This document shows, piece by piece, positions 51,143 to 60,603 of a stretch of DNA of 64,000 nucleotides. The stretch lies in contig NZ_CP102290.1 in assembly GCF_025151995.1 (NCBI RefSeq), positions 2,046,001-2,110,000 on the forward strand. The letters are read 5' to 3'. Numbering within the stretch: position 1 is the stretch's first letter; each line of letters starts with the position of its first letter. The notes beneath the pieces are model-generated. The model made no database searches, was not told the origin of the DNA, and saw only the letters and a program-made list of their open reading frames with translations. This DNA comes from Ruminococcus gauvreauii (GTDB taxonomy: Bacteria > Bacillota > Clostridia > Lachnospirales > Lachnospiraceae). The position numbers and the translations under genes are program-made.

Positions 51143-54061
51143 ATGAGAATAAAACGATTTTTGGTAAATGGTCTGATCGTAATTATTCTTAGCAGTATTC
51201 TTTTAGGCTGCTATTATTATACGAAGAGCGTTCAGACCTCCCTGTGGATGCAAAATGCAGAACAGACCCTGGAAATTACCAGCCAGGGCGGGCACGCATT
51301 TGAGACTTATATTACAATAGAACAGGAACGGGTAAAGAGTTTAGTCAATAAGATGTCGGAAATAGAGTCTTATGAGGAAAGCAAGATACAGAATAATCTG
51401 AATCTACTGGGCGGAGAGACATCCAATTATACCGTTGTTGATCTGGGCAATGGAATTTTATACTCAAACCGTCTGGAGGAGCGGCGCTTTTTAAGCGCGG
51501 AGGAGCTGGAATTTTATCGTACCTTTTCCGGCAAAGGCATCAGGGAAAACTATTTGAACATCTACGATGGACATAATACCATGGGAGTCTATGAATGTTT
51601 CACGTTTGCCGATGGAGTACAAGGGTTAATGCAAAAGGGGGAGAAGGTTTCTAATCTTTCAAAAGAGTTCTCCATATCCTTTTATAATGAAAGTGGTTTT
51701 TCCTATATAACAAATCAGAACGGAGACGTTTTGATCCGTCCATACCATAAAAACAGTAACCGGACGTTTTTAAATATTTTTGATATGATTGCAGAGGAAA
51801 ATGATGAGGAGGATATTCAGACCTTCAGGGAAAGCCTGTCAAAGGGGCACTCCGGCGTTATCCAATTTTCCTTCAACGGCTCAGAGAACATCATTACCTT
51901 CTCTCCCATAAAAGCCGTGAAGGGGTGGTATATCATTTCTGTAATTCCAAGCAGTGTCGTTATGGAAAATACAGACCATATACTGCAGTCGTCCCAAATA
52001 TTTATTTTTGCGGTCTTTATCGTGTTAATCATAGGACTTATATTTCTGCTTTTTGAACGGCAAAGCCGCAAACGTATTGAAAGTAAGGAACAGGATATAC
52101 AATACCGTGAACAGCTATTCAGCATTCTTTCGGAAAATATAGATGATGTGTTTTTAATGCTCAACAGTAAGTCTTATGCAGTAGAATATGTGACGCCGAA
52201 CGTGAATCGCGTCCTCGGCATTTCCAAGGAAGAGGTCACGGCAGATCTTAAAACACTAGGAAAAGCTGCATACATAGGTGGAAAGATCATTTCTTACCCA
52301 GAGCTGGATCTGATGCAGCCGGGCCAGTCGATTACGCTGGAAAGTGAGCGTACTCATAGAAAAACAGCAGAAAAGCGTTGGTTTTACGAATCTGTTTATC
52401 GTGTGGGTGACGGCCAATCTGATAAATTTATCGTAGTGCTGTCAGACAGGACCAAGGACAGACAGAACAAGATCATGTTGGAAACGGCGTTGGATGCAGC
52501 AAATGCTGCCAATAGGGCCAAGAGTACGTTTTTAAATAATATAAGCCATGATATCCGGACGCCTATGAATGCAATCGTAGGTCTTACCGTACTGCTGAAT
52601 CATGATTCCGGCGATCAGGAGCGGGTAAAGGAATATACCCGTAAGATTACGGCTTCCAGTCAGTACCTTCTGGGTCTGATCAACGATGTGCTGGACATGA
52701 GTAAGATCGAGAGCGGAAAAACCACGTTGAACATCACCGAAATCAATCTGGCAGAACTGATCGACGAGCTGGGGACCATGATCCGGCCGCAGGCCAAAGC
52801 AAAGCAGCAGGAATTTGAACTTTTTCTGAAAAATGTAACAACGGAACACCTGATCGGTGACAGGATGAGAATCAATCAGGTGCTGACTAATATCCTGTCG
52901 AATGCAGTAAAATACACGCCGGCTGGCGGCAGGATTCAAATGACCGTAACCCAGCTCCCGCAAAAAACAAAGGATTTTGTCCGGCTGCGGTTTGAGGTTC
53001 AGGATAACGGTATTGGCATGTCGGAGGAGTTTTTAGCTGTTATTTTTGAACCCTTTGCCCGTGAAATCAATAGTGTGACGAACCAGATACAGGGAACCGG
53101 CCTTGGAATGCCGATTGTAAAAAATCTGGTTGAGCTGATGGGCGGGACGATTGATGTAAAGAGCAGACAGGGTGAGGGCAGCCTTTTTACGGTTGATTTG
53201 GAACTGCGCATTCAGGTGCAGAATATAGATGAAGAATTTTGGGAGAACCACAGGATAACCCGTGTACTGATTGTGGATGATGATGAAAGCATTTGCACAA
53301 ATGTGATCCGCGCCATGGAAGGTACCGGAGTGTCGGTTCAATACGCATTGGGCGGCGGCAATGCCATCCGGCAGATTGGGCAGGCACATCAGGAGGGCGT
53401 ACTCTTTGACCTTGTGCTTTTGGATTGGAAAATGCCCGGTATGGACGGTATTCAAACGGCCAGAGAAATTCGGGCCATGCTGCCGGAGCATATTCCGATT
53501 ATCCTTCTTACCGCTTACGAATGGGATGAGATTGAGGAGGAGGCTCTTGCGGCAGGCATTGATGGGTTCCTGGCAAAACCGTTTTTCCTGACCAGCTTTA
53601 AGCAGGCGATTGTAACGGTTCAGGCAAAGGATCAAAAAATGCCGGATACAGAGGCGCCCGATGACATACTGACAGGCATAACAATACTTGCTGCGGAAGA
53701 TAATGAGCTGAACGCAGAGATCTTGCGGGAGCTGCTGAATATGAACAACGTAGCGTGTGATTTCGTCAGCAATGGGCAGGAGCTGCTGGAGGCGTTTGAG
53801 AAGTCCGAACCGGATCAGTATGATTTGATTTTGACGGATATCCAGATGCCTGTCATGAATGGCTATGATGCTGCCAGAGCCATTCGGAGCTGTGGCCATC
53901 CTTGTGGGAAGATAATCCCAATCGTGGCGATGACAGCAAATGCGTTTGCAGAAGATGTTAAGGAAGCGCTGGACGCAGGAATGAACGCTCATGTGCCTAA
54001 GCCCATTGACATGAGAAATCTGGAATCAGTGATTGCAGAGCTTATAAAAAAGAAACAATAG
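51143..54061 (+). CDS. Hybrid sensor histidine kinase with two receiver domains
   Basis: 972 residues, ATG at 51143 after CCGGAGG. Membrane helix about 8-26, a Cache-like ectodomain (about 30-275), and a second helix about 283-305. Next are a PAS-like region (about 325-430) and HisKA with His469 (ISHDIRTPMN), then HATPase (NILSNAVKYTP, DNGIGM, GTGLGM). Two REC domains follow with Asp761 (LLDWKMPG) and Asp899 (LTDIQMPVMNG). It likely feeds phosphate to the Hpt protein and on to the REC/HD-GYP/GGDEF protein. Confidence 0.93.
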   Translation: MRIKRFLVNGLIVIILSSILLGCYYYTKSVQTSLWMQNAEQTLEITSQGGHAFETYITIEQERVKSLVNKMSEIESYEESKIQNNLNLLGGETSNYTVVDLGNGILYSNRLEERRFLSAEELEFYRTFSGKGIRENYLNIYDGHNTMGVYECFTFADGVQGLMQKGEKVSNLSKEFSISFYNESGFSYITNQNGDVLIRPYHKNSNRTFLNIFDMIAEENDEEDIQTFRESLSKGHSGVIQFSFNGSENIITFSPIKAVKGWYIISVIPSSVVMENTDHILQSSQIFIFAVFIVLIIGLIFLLFERQSRKRIESKEQDIQYREQLFSILSENIDDVFLMLNSKSYAVEYVTPNVNRVLGISKEEVTADLKTLGKAAYIGGKIISYPELDLMQPGQSITLESERTHRKTAEKRWFYESVYRVGDGQSDKFIVVLSDRTKDRQNKIMLETALDAANAANRAKSTFLNNISHDIRTPMNAIVGLTVLLNHDSGDQERVKEYTRKITASSQYLLGLINDVLDMSKIESGKTTLNITEINLAELIDELGTMIRPQAKAKQQEFELFLKNVTTEHLIGDRMRINQVLTNILSNAVKYTPAGGRIQMTVTQLPQKTKDFVRLRFEVQDNGIGMSEEFLAVIFEPFAREINSVTNQIQGTGLGMPIVKNLVELMGGTIDVKSRQGEGSLFTVDLELRIQVQNIDEEFWENHRITRVLIVDDDESICTNVIRAMEGTGVSVQYALGGGNAIRQIGQAHQEGVLFDLVLLDWKMPGMDGIQTAREIRAMLPEHIPIILLTAYEWDEIEEEALAAGIDGFLAKPFFLTSFKQAIVTVQAKDQKMPDTEAPDDILTGITILAAEDNELNAEILRELLNMNNVACDFVSNGQELLEAFEKSEPDQYDLILTDIQMPVMNGYDAARAIRSCGHPCGKIIPIVAMTANAFAEDVKEALDAGMNAHVPKPIDMRNLESVIAELIKKKQ

Positions 54062-54081
54062 TTTAAGAAGCGGAGATATTT

Positions 54082-54432
54082 ATGGACCTGAAAGAATGTT
54101 ATGTAAAGCTGGGCGGGGAATATGACGAAGTATTGGCCCGTCTGTATAGTGAAGATATGATAAGGCGGTTTCTCATTAAATTTTTAAACGATGGAACCTA
54201 CGACCTTTTGATAGAGCAGCTTTTATTGGAGAATTATTTGGAGGCATTTCGCGCTGCCCATACGTTGAAAGGAGTCTGTGAAAACCTGGGGTTGTCAGAT
54301 CTCTGTAAATCCAGCAGTATGCTCACGGAAGCGTTGCGGGCGGGGGTTCGTCCGGAAAACTTGACTGTTTTAAAAGCTCAAGTCTGTGCCGACTATGAGC
54401 AGGCCGTTTCTGCTATTCAAATGATTTGTTGA
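54082..54432 (+). CDS. Histidine phosphotransfer (Hpt) protein
   Basis: 116 residues, ATG at 54082 (GCGGAGA upstream). Hpt signature FRAAHTLKGVCENLGLSDL with phospho-accepting His60 on a helical bundle. It completes the phosphorelay kinase-REC-Hpt-REC within one operon. Confidence 0.9.
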   Translation: MDLKECYVKLGGEYDEVLARLYSEDMIRRFLIKFLNDGTYDLLIEQLLLENYLEAFRAAHTLKGVCENLGLSDLCKSSSMLTEALRAGVRPENLTVLKAQVCADYEQAVSAIQMIC

Positions 54433-54527
54433 TGCGTGAGAGGTGCGATAATCATACATCCAATTAAAATTGCCTGACGGCTCTGATGACTGGAGACACA
54501 ATCGGAGGTTTGATAGGAGTATAAAAT

Positions 54528-54929
54528 ATGCCGAGAGACGAATTATCAGAAAACTTTGAAAAAGAGGCAAGGAAAGAGGAGCAGCTATTTTTATCGCTGT
54601 GCAGTCAGAGGGATAAGCAGAAATTGATGAAGCAGATTCCCATGTCGTTTCAAGACTACTTGCGGCTTACCTGCATTATCTCTTTTATGGATCTCGTATA
54701 TTATGAGGTGAAGCTCAATGAACTTTTTCCAGAACTTCATGAAGAGAAGGAACAAATGCTGGAGCGTCACAAAGTAATTATAAGTGAATATCCAGATTAT
54801 TATAAAGATGAGGATGTTTACAAAAAAGTTCAGGACTTATTGACTGCATTTTGCTGCCAAATCTCCGATAAAGAGCAACAAGATTTTTATGCTAAAAAGT
54901 TTGATGTGAAATTGGAACATGATTTGTAG
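54528..54929 (+). CDS. Unrecognised helical protein
   Basis: 133 residues, ATG at 54528 after AGGAGT. Charged and helical (ENFEKEARKEEQLFLSLCSQ, VQDLLTAFCCQISDKEQQDFYAKKF); no motif I can name. It is separated by 95 bases from the Hpt gene and may belong to the same transcript. Confidence 0.5.
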   Translation: MPRDELSENFEKEARKEEQLFLSLCSQRDKQKLMKQIPMSFQDYLRLTCIISFMDLVYYEVKLNELFPELHEEKEQMLERHKVIISEYPDYYKDEDVYKKVQDLLTAFCCQISDKEQQDFYAKKFDVKLEHDL

Positions 54930-55043
54930 GAGGAAATGAACGGTATTCGACAGACCTTAACGAAAACAGCAACATTATGCAAGAAAAAGGCATATGTATA
55001 AACTATAATGATATTATTGGAGTAATTTTTGCGGAGGTGACTT

Positions 55044-55859
55044 ATGGATCATTCCAACAGTAAAATTGTTTTTGACGAAAAATTGAATATAGAGGTATTA
55101 ACACTGACAGGAATGATTGAAAGTTTGCCACCGCATTTTCATGATTACTATGAGTTAGGCTATATAGAAAGCGGGAGCCGACGAGTAATATGTCAAGGTA
55201 AGGAATACACCATAGGAAAAAATGATCTGCTCCTTTTCAACCCGAAAGATAATCATACTTGTTTAGAGTTGAAAAAGGAAATGTTGGATTTTAGATGTTT
55301 TCACATCACTACTGAACGCATGGAAGAACTGACATTGGAATGTTTAGGATTTGCCATATGTCCGTATTTTGAACCGCAGATTGTTTATCAGAGTGATCTT
55401 ATTCCGCAAATCACAGAGTTGATTGACTTGATTGAGAATGGTTCATATTGCGATTTGCAAAAGGAAGAATTGCTTTATATGATCATTGGTGATTTGGTTG
55501 CAGATTATTCTCAACCATTGGAGTGCGAACAAATAGAAGCTTCGGATATTGTAGAACGTGCTTGTGAGTATATTGAAAGGCATTACGCCTCAAACATATC
55601 TTTATGCGATTTAAGTACCTTTACGGGTTTTAGCAAGTATCACTTTATACGGATGTTTACGAGAGAAAAGGGAATATCTCCTTATCGCTTTATTGAATGT
55701 ACTAAAATGACAGAAGCAAAAAAAATGCTGAAGGCCGGAGAAGATTTATCAAATATTACCTATCAGCTTGGTTTTAGCAGCCAAAGCCACTTTACTAATT
55801 TTTTCAAGAAATACGCCATGGTTACTCCAAAACAATATAGCAAGCTTTATAATGCTTAA
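55044..55859 (+). CDS. AraC-family transcriptional regulator
   Basis: 271 residues, ATG at 55044 after GCGGAGGTGA. N-terminal cupin (PPHFHDYYELGYIESGSRRVICQGKEY, LLLFNPKDNHTC) and C-terminal double HTH (ISLCDLSTFTGFSKYHFIRMFTREKGISPYRFIE, ITYQLGFSSQSHFTNFFKKYAMVTPKQY). Ligand unknown. It precedes the van region, but no target is evident. Confidence 0.9.
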   Translation: MDHSNSKIVFDEKLNIEVLTLTGMIESLPPHFHDYYELGYIESGSRRVICQGKEYTIGKNDLLLFNPKDNHTCLELKKEMLDFRCFHITTERMEELTLECLGFAICPYFEPQIVYQSDLIPQITELIDLIENGSYCDLQKEELLYMIIGDLVADYSQPLECEQIEASDIVERACEYIERHYASNISLCDLSTFTGFSKYHFIRMFTREKGISPYRFIECTKMTEAKKMLKAGEDLSNITYQLGFSSQSHFTNFFKKYAMVTPKQYSKLYNA

Positions 55860-55921
55860 TTGAATTTTTTCATAGAGCATGGACCTACACTAACAGGAGA
55901 TGATGATATGGGAAATTAGCC

Positions 55922-56413
55922 GTGATAGAAATCTCTGAGTCAGGAGATAAAATTGGAGAAAAACTGCTTATGCTGTTAAATGTCCAGCAGCGGCAGGCAT
56001 TAATAAAATACCTTCTTAGTGAAGAAAAGAAGGATACCGATTCAGCTGATAGCCCATGTGACGGCTTTCAAATCCATGATCCACAGGCGGAAGCCGATAG
56101 AGGATTCACAGAGATCGAGATAGGAGAGCTATACTTTTGTTTGGAGCAGCGGCTTGTACGTGTGAGAGGACAAGTGATTGAGTTAACAGCGAAAGAATTT
56201 GATATTCTTGCGCTATTGCTCACACATCCCAAAAGGGTATTTACTTATGAACTGATCATGGAGTTGGTCTGGAACGAGGATTATACTTTTTATTCCAAAA
56301 AAGCGGTAAGCAATCACATGAGTAACCTGCGGAAGAAACTCAAAGTTACACCGGATGCTCTGGACTATATTAAAAACATTGTTGGTGTCGGCTATAAATT
56401 TGAAGCACCATAA
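55922..56413 (+). CDS. OmpR-type winged-helix protein lacking a receiver domain
   Basis: 163 residues from GTG 55922. A better placed ATG at 55908 (AGGAGA upstream) is followed by a stop after three codons (ATG GGA AAT TAG), so the reading may restart or the gene may be damaged. The C-terminal 95 residues are a complete Trans_reg_C domain (VIELTAKEFDILALLLTHPKRVFTYELIMELVWNED, AVSNHMSNLRKKL, VGVGYKF). No REC is present. Small stand-alone regulators of this kind sit in front of vanRS in some van clusters; here that is inference. Confidence 0.65.
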   Translation: MIEISESGDKIGEKLLMLLNVQQRQALIKYLLSEEKKDTDSADSPCDGFQIHDPQAEADRGFTEIEIGELYFCLEQRLVRVRGQVIELTAKEFDILALLLTHPKRVFTYELIMELVWNEDYTFYSKKAVSNHMSNLRKKLKVTPDALDYIKNIVGVGYKFEAP

Positions 56414-56435
56414 AAAACATATAATCTGCCATTGT

Positions 56436-56520
56436 TAGCAGAATAGCGGTAATCGTCAAGAATCTGGGTAAACTGGCCTGCCAGCTCGCCGCGCCTTGAC
56501 GATTATTTGCGATTCTGCTA
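56436..56520. repeat. Long nested inverted repeat upstream of vanR
   Basis: Outer arms TAGCAGAAT (56436-56444) and ATTCTGCTA (56512-56520), inner arms TAATCGTCAAG (56450-56460) and CTTGACGATTA (56495-56505), around a 34-base loop. No T-run, so not a standard terminator. It may be a regulatory dyad or mark the edge of the van module. A TTGACA at 56543 could be the vanR -35 box, with a weak -10. Confidence 0.6.
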
Positions 56521-56586
56521 TTGTTGTTTCATATACGGTTTTGACACATAATAAAGACAGATTATCGCAATGTAAGGAGTAATGCA

Positions 56587-57285
56587 ATGAATGAAAAAAT
56601 CTTAGTGGTTGATGATGAAAAAGAATTGGCCGATTTAGTTGAAGTATATCTGAAAAACGATGGATATACCGTTTATAAATTTTATAATGGCAAGGATGCA
56701 CTAAAGTGTATTGAATCCGTGGAACTGGATTTAGCCATATTGGATATCATGCTTCCGGATGTAGACGGGTTTCAGATCTGCCAGAAAATCCGGGAAAAGT
56801 TTTACTTCCCTGTTATCATGCTGACAGCAAAAGTGGAGGACGGGGATAAAATCATGGGACTGTCCGTGGCGGATGATTATATTACGAAGCCATTTAACCC
56901 GCTGGAAGTGGTTGCGAGAGTAAAGGCGCAGCTGCGGCAGTACATGCGGTACAAGCAGCCCAGCTTAAAGCAGGAGGCTGAATGCACAGAATACGATATC
57001 AGAGGGATGACAATCAGCAAGAGCAGCCATAAGTGTATCCTGTTTGGAAAGGAGATTCAGCTGACGCCAACGGAGTTTTCGATTCTTTGGTATCTGTGCG
57101 AGCGTCAGGGTACGGTTGTTTCTACAGAGGAATTATTTGAGGCAGTATGGGGTGAACGGTTTTTTGACAGCAATAATACTGTGATGGCGCATATCGGGCG
57201 GCTCCGGGAGAAAATGAAGGAACCGTCAAGAAATCCGAAATTTATAAAAACTGTGTGGGGAGTGGGATATACCATTGAAAAATAG
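56587..57285 (+). CDS. vanR: VanR-type response regulator
   Basis: 232 residues, ATG at 56587 (AAGGAG upstream). Receiver with phospho-acceptor Asp53 (LAILDIMLPDVDG) and switch Lys in ITKPFNP; OmpR-type winged helix (LTPTEFSILWYLCERQGTVVSTEELFEAVWG). It would activate the vanY-H-D-X promoter when phosphorylated by VanS. The 3' end overlaps vanS. Order and linkage identify it as the VanR of a VanD-type cluster. Confidence 0.88.
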   Translation: MNEKILVVDDEKELADLVEVYLKNDGYTVYKFYNGKDALKCIESVELDLAILDIMLPDVDGFQICQKIREKFYFPVIMLTAKVEDGDKIMGLSVADDYITKPFNPLEVVARVKAQLRQYMRYKQPSLKQEAECTEYDIRGMTISKSSHKCILFGKEIQLTPTEFSILWYLCERQGTVVSTEELFEAVWGERFFDSNNTVMAHIGRLREKMKEPSRNPKFIKTVWGVGYTIEK

Positions 57286-58420
57286 AAATAAAACCAGTCA
57301 TGAAGATGACTATTTACTTTTTAAAAACAGATTGTCCGTTAAAATATTGCTTATGATGGTATATTCCATTCTAATTATTGCGGGTGTTTATCTGTTTATC
57401 TTAAAAGATAATTTTGCAAATGTCGTGGTAGCCATTTTAGACAGCTTTATCTATCATGATCGGGATGAGGCGGTGGCTGTTTATCTGAGAACCTTTAAGG
57501 CGTATGAGATATGGCTTTTCCTGATAGCGGTTATGGGCGTGTTTTTTATGATCTTCCGCCGTTATCTGGACAGTATTTCAAAATATTTTAAGGAGATCAA
57601 CCGGGGGATCGATACTTTGGTGAATGAGGATGCCAACGATATTGGGCTGCCTCCGGAGTTGGCTTCGACCGAAAGAAAAATCAATTCCATACGGCATACC
57701 CTGACGAAACGGAAAACGGACGCTGAGCTTGCAGAGCAAAGGAAAAACGATCTTGTCATGTATCTGGTCCATGACCTGAAGACCCCGCTTTCATCGGTCA
57801 TAGGATATTTGAACCTGTTAAGGGATGAGAATCAGATTTCCGAGGAACTCAGGGAAAAATATTTGTCCATATCATTGGATAAGGCTGAGCGTCTGGAAGA
57901 ACTGATCAATGAGTTTTTTGAAATTACGAGGTTTAATCTTTCAAACATCACGCTTGTGTACAGCAAAATCAATCTGACGATGATGCTGGAACAGCTGGGG
58001 CACGAGTTTAAGCCGATGCTGGCTGGGAAAAATCTGATATGTGAATTTGATGTTCAGCCGGACATGATGCTGTCCTGTGATGCCAACAAGCTGCAGCGGG
58101 TGTTCGATAATGTGCTGAGAAATGCCGTCAGTTACTGCTATGAGAATACCACCATTCGGGTGAAAGCCAGGCAGACCGAAGACCATGTACTCATCCAAAT
58201 CATAAACGAAGGGGATACGATTCCTGGGGAGAGATTGGAAAGAATCTTTGAGCAGTTTTACCGCCTGGATGTATCTCGAAGCTCAAGTACCGGCGGGGCC
58301 GGTCTGGGGCTTGCCATTGCAAAAGAGATTGTGGAACTGCACCATGGACAGATCACTGCCCGCAGCGAAAATGGTATCACCAGTTTTGAGGTTGCATTGC
58401 CCGTCGTAGGAAAATCGTAA
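57275..58420 (+). CDS. vanS: VanS-type sensor histidine kinase
   Basis: 381 residues from TTG 57275, overlapping vanR by 11 bases. Two membrane helices (about 22-43 and 77-95), a short ectodomain, HAMP-like linker, phospho-acceptor His166 (YLVHDLKTPLSS), N-box NAVSYC and G-box STGGAGLGLAIAKEIV. All kinase boxes are intact, in contrast to several clinical VanD isolates in which vanS is broken. It would respond to glycopeptide stress. Confidence 0.87.
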   Translation: MKNRNKTSHEDDYLLFKNRLSVKILLMMVYSILIIAGVYLFILKDNFANVVVAILDSFIYHDRDEAVAVYLRTFKAYEIWLFLIAVMGVFFMIFRRYLDSISKYFKEINRGIDTLVNEDANDIGLPPELASTERKINSIRHTLTKRKTDAELAEQRKNDLVMYLVHDLKTPLSSVIGYLNLLRDENQISEELREKYLSISLDKAERLEELINEFFEITRFNLSNITLVYSKINLTMMLEQLGHEFKPMLAGKNLICEFDVQPDMMLSCDANKLQRVFDNVLRNAVSYCYENTTIRVKARQTEDHVLIQIINEGDTIPGERLERIFEQFYRLDVSRSSSTGGAGLGLAIAKEIVELHHGQITARSENGITSFEVALPVVGKS

Positions 58421-58470
58421 GAAATTCCGAGATAAACCGTGTGTTATCCATAAAAGAACGCGAAAACATA

Positions 58471-58517
58471 AATCGCTCTATTCTGATATGCTTTATATCA
58501 GGAGGGGCGATTTTTTT
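58471..58517 (+). terminator. Terminator or attenuator between vanS and vanY
   Basis: Outer arms AATCGC (58471-58476) and GCGATT (58507-58512) and inner arms CTGATAT (58483-58489) and ATATCAG (58495-58501), followed by TTTTTTT. It separates the two-component pair from the resistance genes, so vanY-H-D-X expression needs its own promoter or antitermination. Confidence 0.85.
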
Positions 58518-58541
58518 GCTTTCAGAAAGGAGTTCAGGGTA

Positions 58542-59612
58542 ATGATGGAATATCAAAACAATAATGGAAACTATGACAAAAGGAATCGTAGAAAAGCCAA
58601 AAAAAGAAAATTGCTTTTTTACAGGGCTGCATGTGTCACACTTTGTTTGCTCATTGTTTCTGTAATCTTTGGAGTTGTGCATTTTTTAGGGGAGAGTAAA
58701 GATCCCGGCCTTTTATCCAAAGAAAACACAAAAACAGACAAGAACTATTCGTGGCTTACCGACGATCAGAATGAGGCAGTACCCTCAGTTCCAGAGCCAG
58801 CCATATCCGACCAGGCTAACAAAATTTCGGTAAATATCGCGGCAGCAAACGCCATTGTAATGAATAAAGACACAAATGAGGTATTGTACCAGAAAAAAAG
58901 CACAGCCAAAATTGCGCCGGCCAGCACTGCTAAGATGATTATGGCTTTGACAGCACTTGACTATTGTTCCCCGGAGGATGAAATGAAAGTAGGTGCGGAG
59001 ATTGAAATGATTCAAAGCGATTCGTCAACCGCATGGCTTATGAAGGGTGATACACTGACTGTCAGACAGCTCCTGATTGCCCTTATGCTTCCATCCGGTA
59101 ATGATGCGGCCTATACCCTTGCAGTCAATACTGGAAAGAAGATTGCAGGAGATAAAAGCCTGACCCATCAGCAAGCGATTGAAGTATTCATGGATAAGGT
59201 AAATGAAAAAGCCGTGAACCTTGGCGCCACAAACTCGAAATTTGTAGCTCCGGATGGATATGATGCCGAAGGCCAGTATACTACAGCTTACGACCTTGCT
59301 ATCATTGCAAAAGCATGTTTGGACAATCCTATCATTTCGGAGATTGTAGCGAGTTATTCATCCTATGAAAAATGGCCAAACGGAAGAGAGGTCACTTACA
59401 GCAATTCCAATGAGCTTCTCGATCCGAACAGTCCCTATTACCGTCCGGAGGTTATCGGTTTGAAAACAGGAACCAGCAGCCTTGGCGGCGCATGTATTGT
59501 TTCTGCAGCGGTGATTGACGGAGAAACCTATATCTGTGTAGTTATGGGCTCTACAAAGGAAAGCAGGTTTCAGGACAGTGTTGATATTTTAGATAAAATC
59601 AAAGCCCAGTAA
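58542..59612 (+). CDS. vanY: VanY-type serine D,D-carboxypeptidase
   Basis: 356 residues, ATG at 58542 (AAAGGAG upstream). One N-terminal membrane anchor (about 28-50). Penicillin-binding-protein fold: SxxK Ser128-Lys131 (ASTAK), SGN 185-187, KTG in GLKTGTSSLGG. VanY of the VanD type is, unlike the zinc VanY of VanA/VanB, a serine enzyme of this class. It removes the last D-Ala from precursors and thus takes away the vancomycin target. Confidence 0.88.
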   Translation: MMEYQNNNGNYDKRNRRKAKKRKLLFYRAACVTLCLLIVSVIFGVVHFLGESKDPGLLSKENTKTDKNYSWLTDDQNEAVPSVPEPAISDQANKISVNIAAANAIVMNKDTNEVLYQKKSTAKIAPASTAKMIMALTALDYCSPEDEMKVGAEIEMIQSDSSTAWLMKGDTLTVRQLLIALMLPSGNDAAYTLAVNTGKKIAGDKSLTHQQAIEVFMDKVNEKAVNLGATNSKFVAPDGYDAEGQYTTAYDLAIIAKACLDNPIISEIVASYSSYEKWPNGREVTYSNSNELLDPNSPYYRPEVIGLKTGTSSLGGACIVSAAVIDGETYICVVMGSTKESRFQDSVDILDKIKAQ

Positions 59613-59631
59613 CGAGATAAGGAGGAAATGA

Positions 59632-60603
59632 ATGGAGAAAATAATAGACATAACTGTTTTTGGCTGCGAGCCAGACGAAATGGAGGTTTTTCAAAAGATT
59701 TCTTATGAGCTTGGTGTTACGGCCACACTTATAAAAGATTCTATATCAGAAAGCAATGCTGGATTAGCTAATGGATGCCGGTGTGTAAGCGTAAGCCATA
59801 AAGCGGAGCTATCAGAACCGATTCTTCTTGCACTAAAAAATGCAGGGGTAAAATATATCAGTACCCGGAGCATTGGCTTTAACCATATTGATATACAGGC
59901 GGCTGGGTTACTGGGTATGGTTGTTGGCACAGTAGAATACTCGCCGGGAAGTGTGGCCGATTATACCGTCATGCTGATGCTTATGCTGATGCGCGGCACA
60001 AAGTCGATTCTGCGTGAAACCCAGAGGCAGAATTATTGCCTGAATGACCTGCGCGGAAAAGAACTGCGGGATATGACCGTGGGTGTGTTAGGAACTGGGC
60101 GAATCGGACAGGCAGTCATGGAGCGCCTGGAGGGATTCGGTTGTAAGGTATTGGCATATGACCGAAATCAAAAAGCGGGAGCGGACTATGTTTCGTTTCA
60201 TGAGCTGCTGAAAAAAAGTGACATTGTTACACTGCATATCCCGTTGGCGGAGGATACCCGCCATATGATTGGCTATGAAGAGCTTGAAATGATGAAGCAG
60301 GAGGCGCTTCTGATCAATACAGGGCGGGGCGCTTTAGTGGATACCGCAGCATTGGTAGAAGCATTAAAAGGACAGAAAATCGGCGGCGCTGCACTGGATG
60401 TTTTAGAGGGCGAAGAAGGTATCTTTTATCATGACTGCACCCAAAGAAGGATAGAACATCCTTTCCTGTCGGTCCTGCAGGGAATGCCGAATGTCATTGT
60501 TACGCCGCACACAGCCTATCACACGGAACGGGTGTTGGTTGACACGGTCAGAAATACCATTAGAAATTGTTTGAATTTTGAAAGGAGTCTGGGAAATGTT
60601 TAA
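59632..60603 (+). CDS. vanH: VanH D-lactate dehydrogenase
   Basis: 323 residues, ATG at 59632 after AAGGAGG. 2-hydroxyacid dehydrogenase: NAD-binding GVLGTGRIGQAV, catalytic Arg in INTGRGALVD, Glu in LEGEEG and His in VTPHTAYHT. Reduces pyruvate to D-lactate for the ligase. Its end overlaps the ligase start by 8 bases, as in other vanH genes. Confidence 0.92.
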   Translation: MEKIIDITVFGCEPDEMEVFQKISYELGVTATLIKDSISESNAGLANGCRCVSVSHKAELSEPILLALKNAGVKYISTRSIGFNHIDIQAAGLLGMVVGTVEYSPGSVADYTVMLMLMLMRGTKSILRETQRQNYCLNDLRGKELRDMTVGVLGTGRIGQAVMERLEGFGCKVLAYDRNQKAGADYVSFHELLKKSDIVTLHIPLAEDTRHMIGYEELEMMKQEALLINTGRGALVDTAALVEALKGQKIGGAALDVLEGEEGIFYHDCTQRRIEHPFLSVLQGMPNVIVTPHTAYHTERVLVDTVRNTIRNCLNFERSLGNV

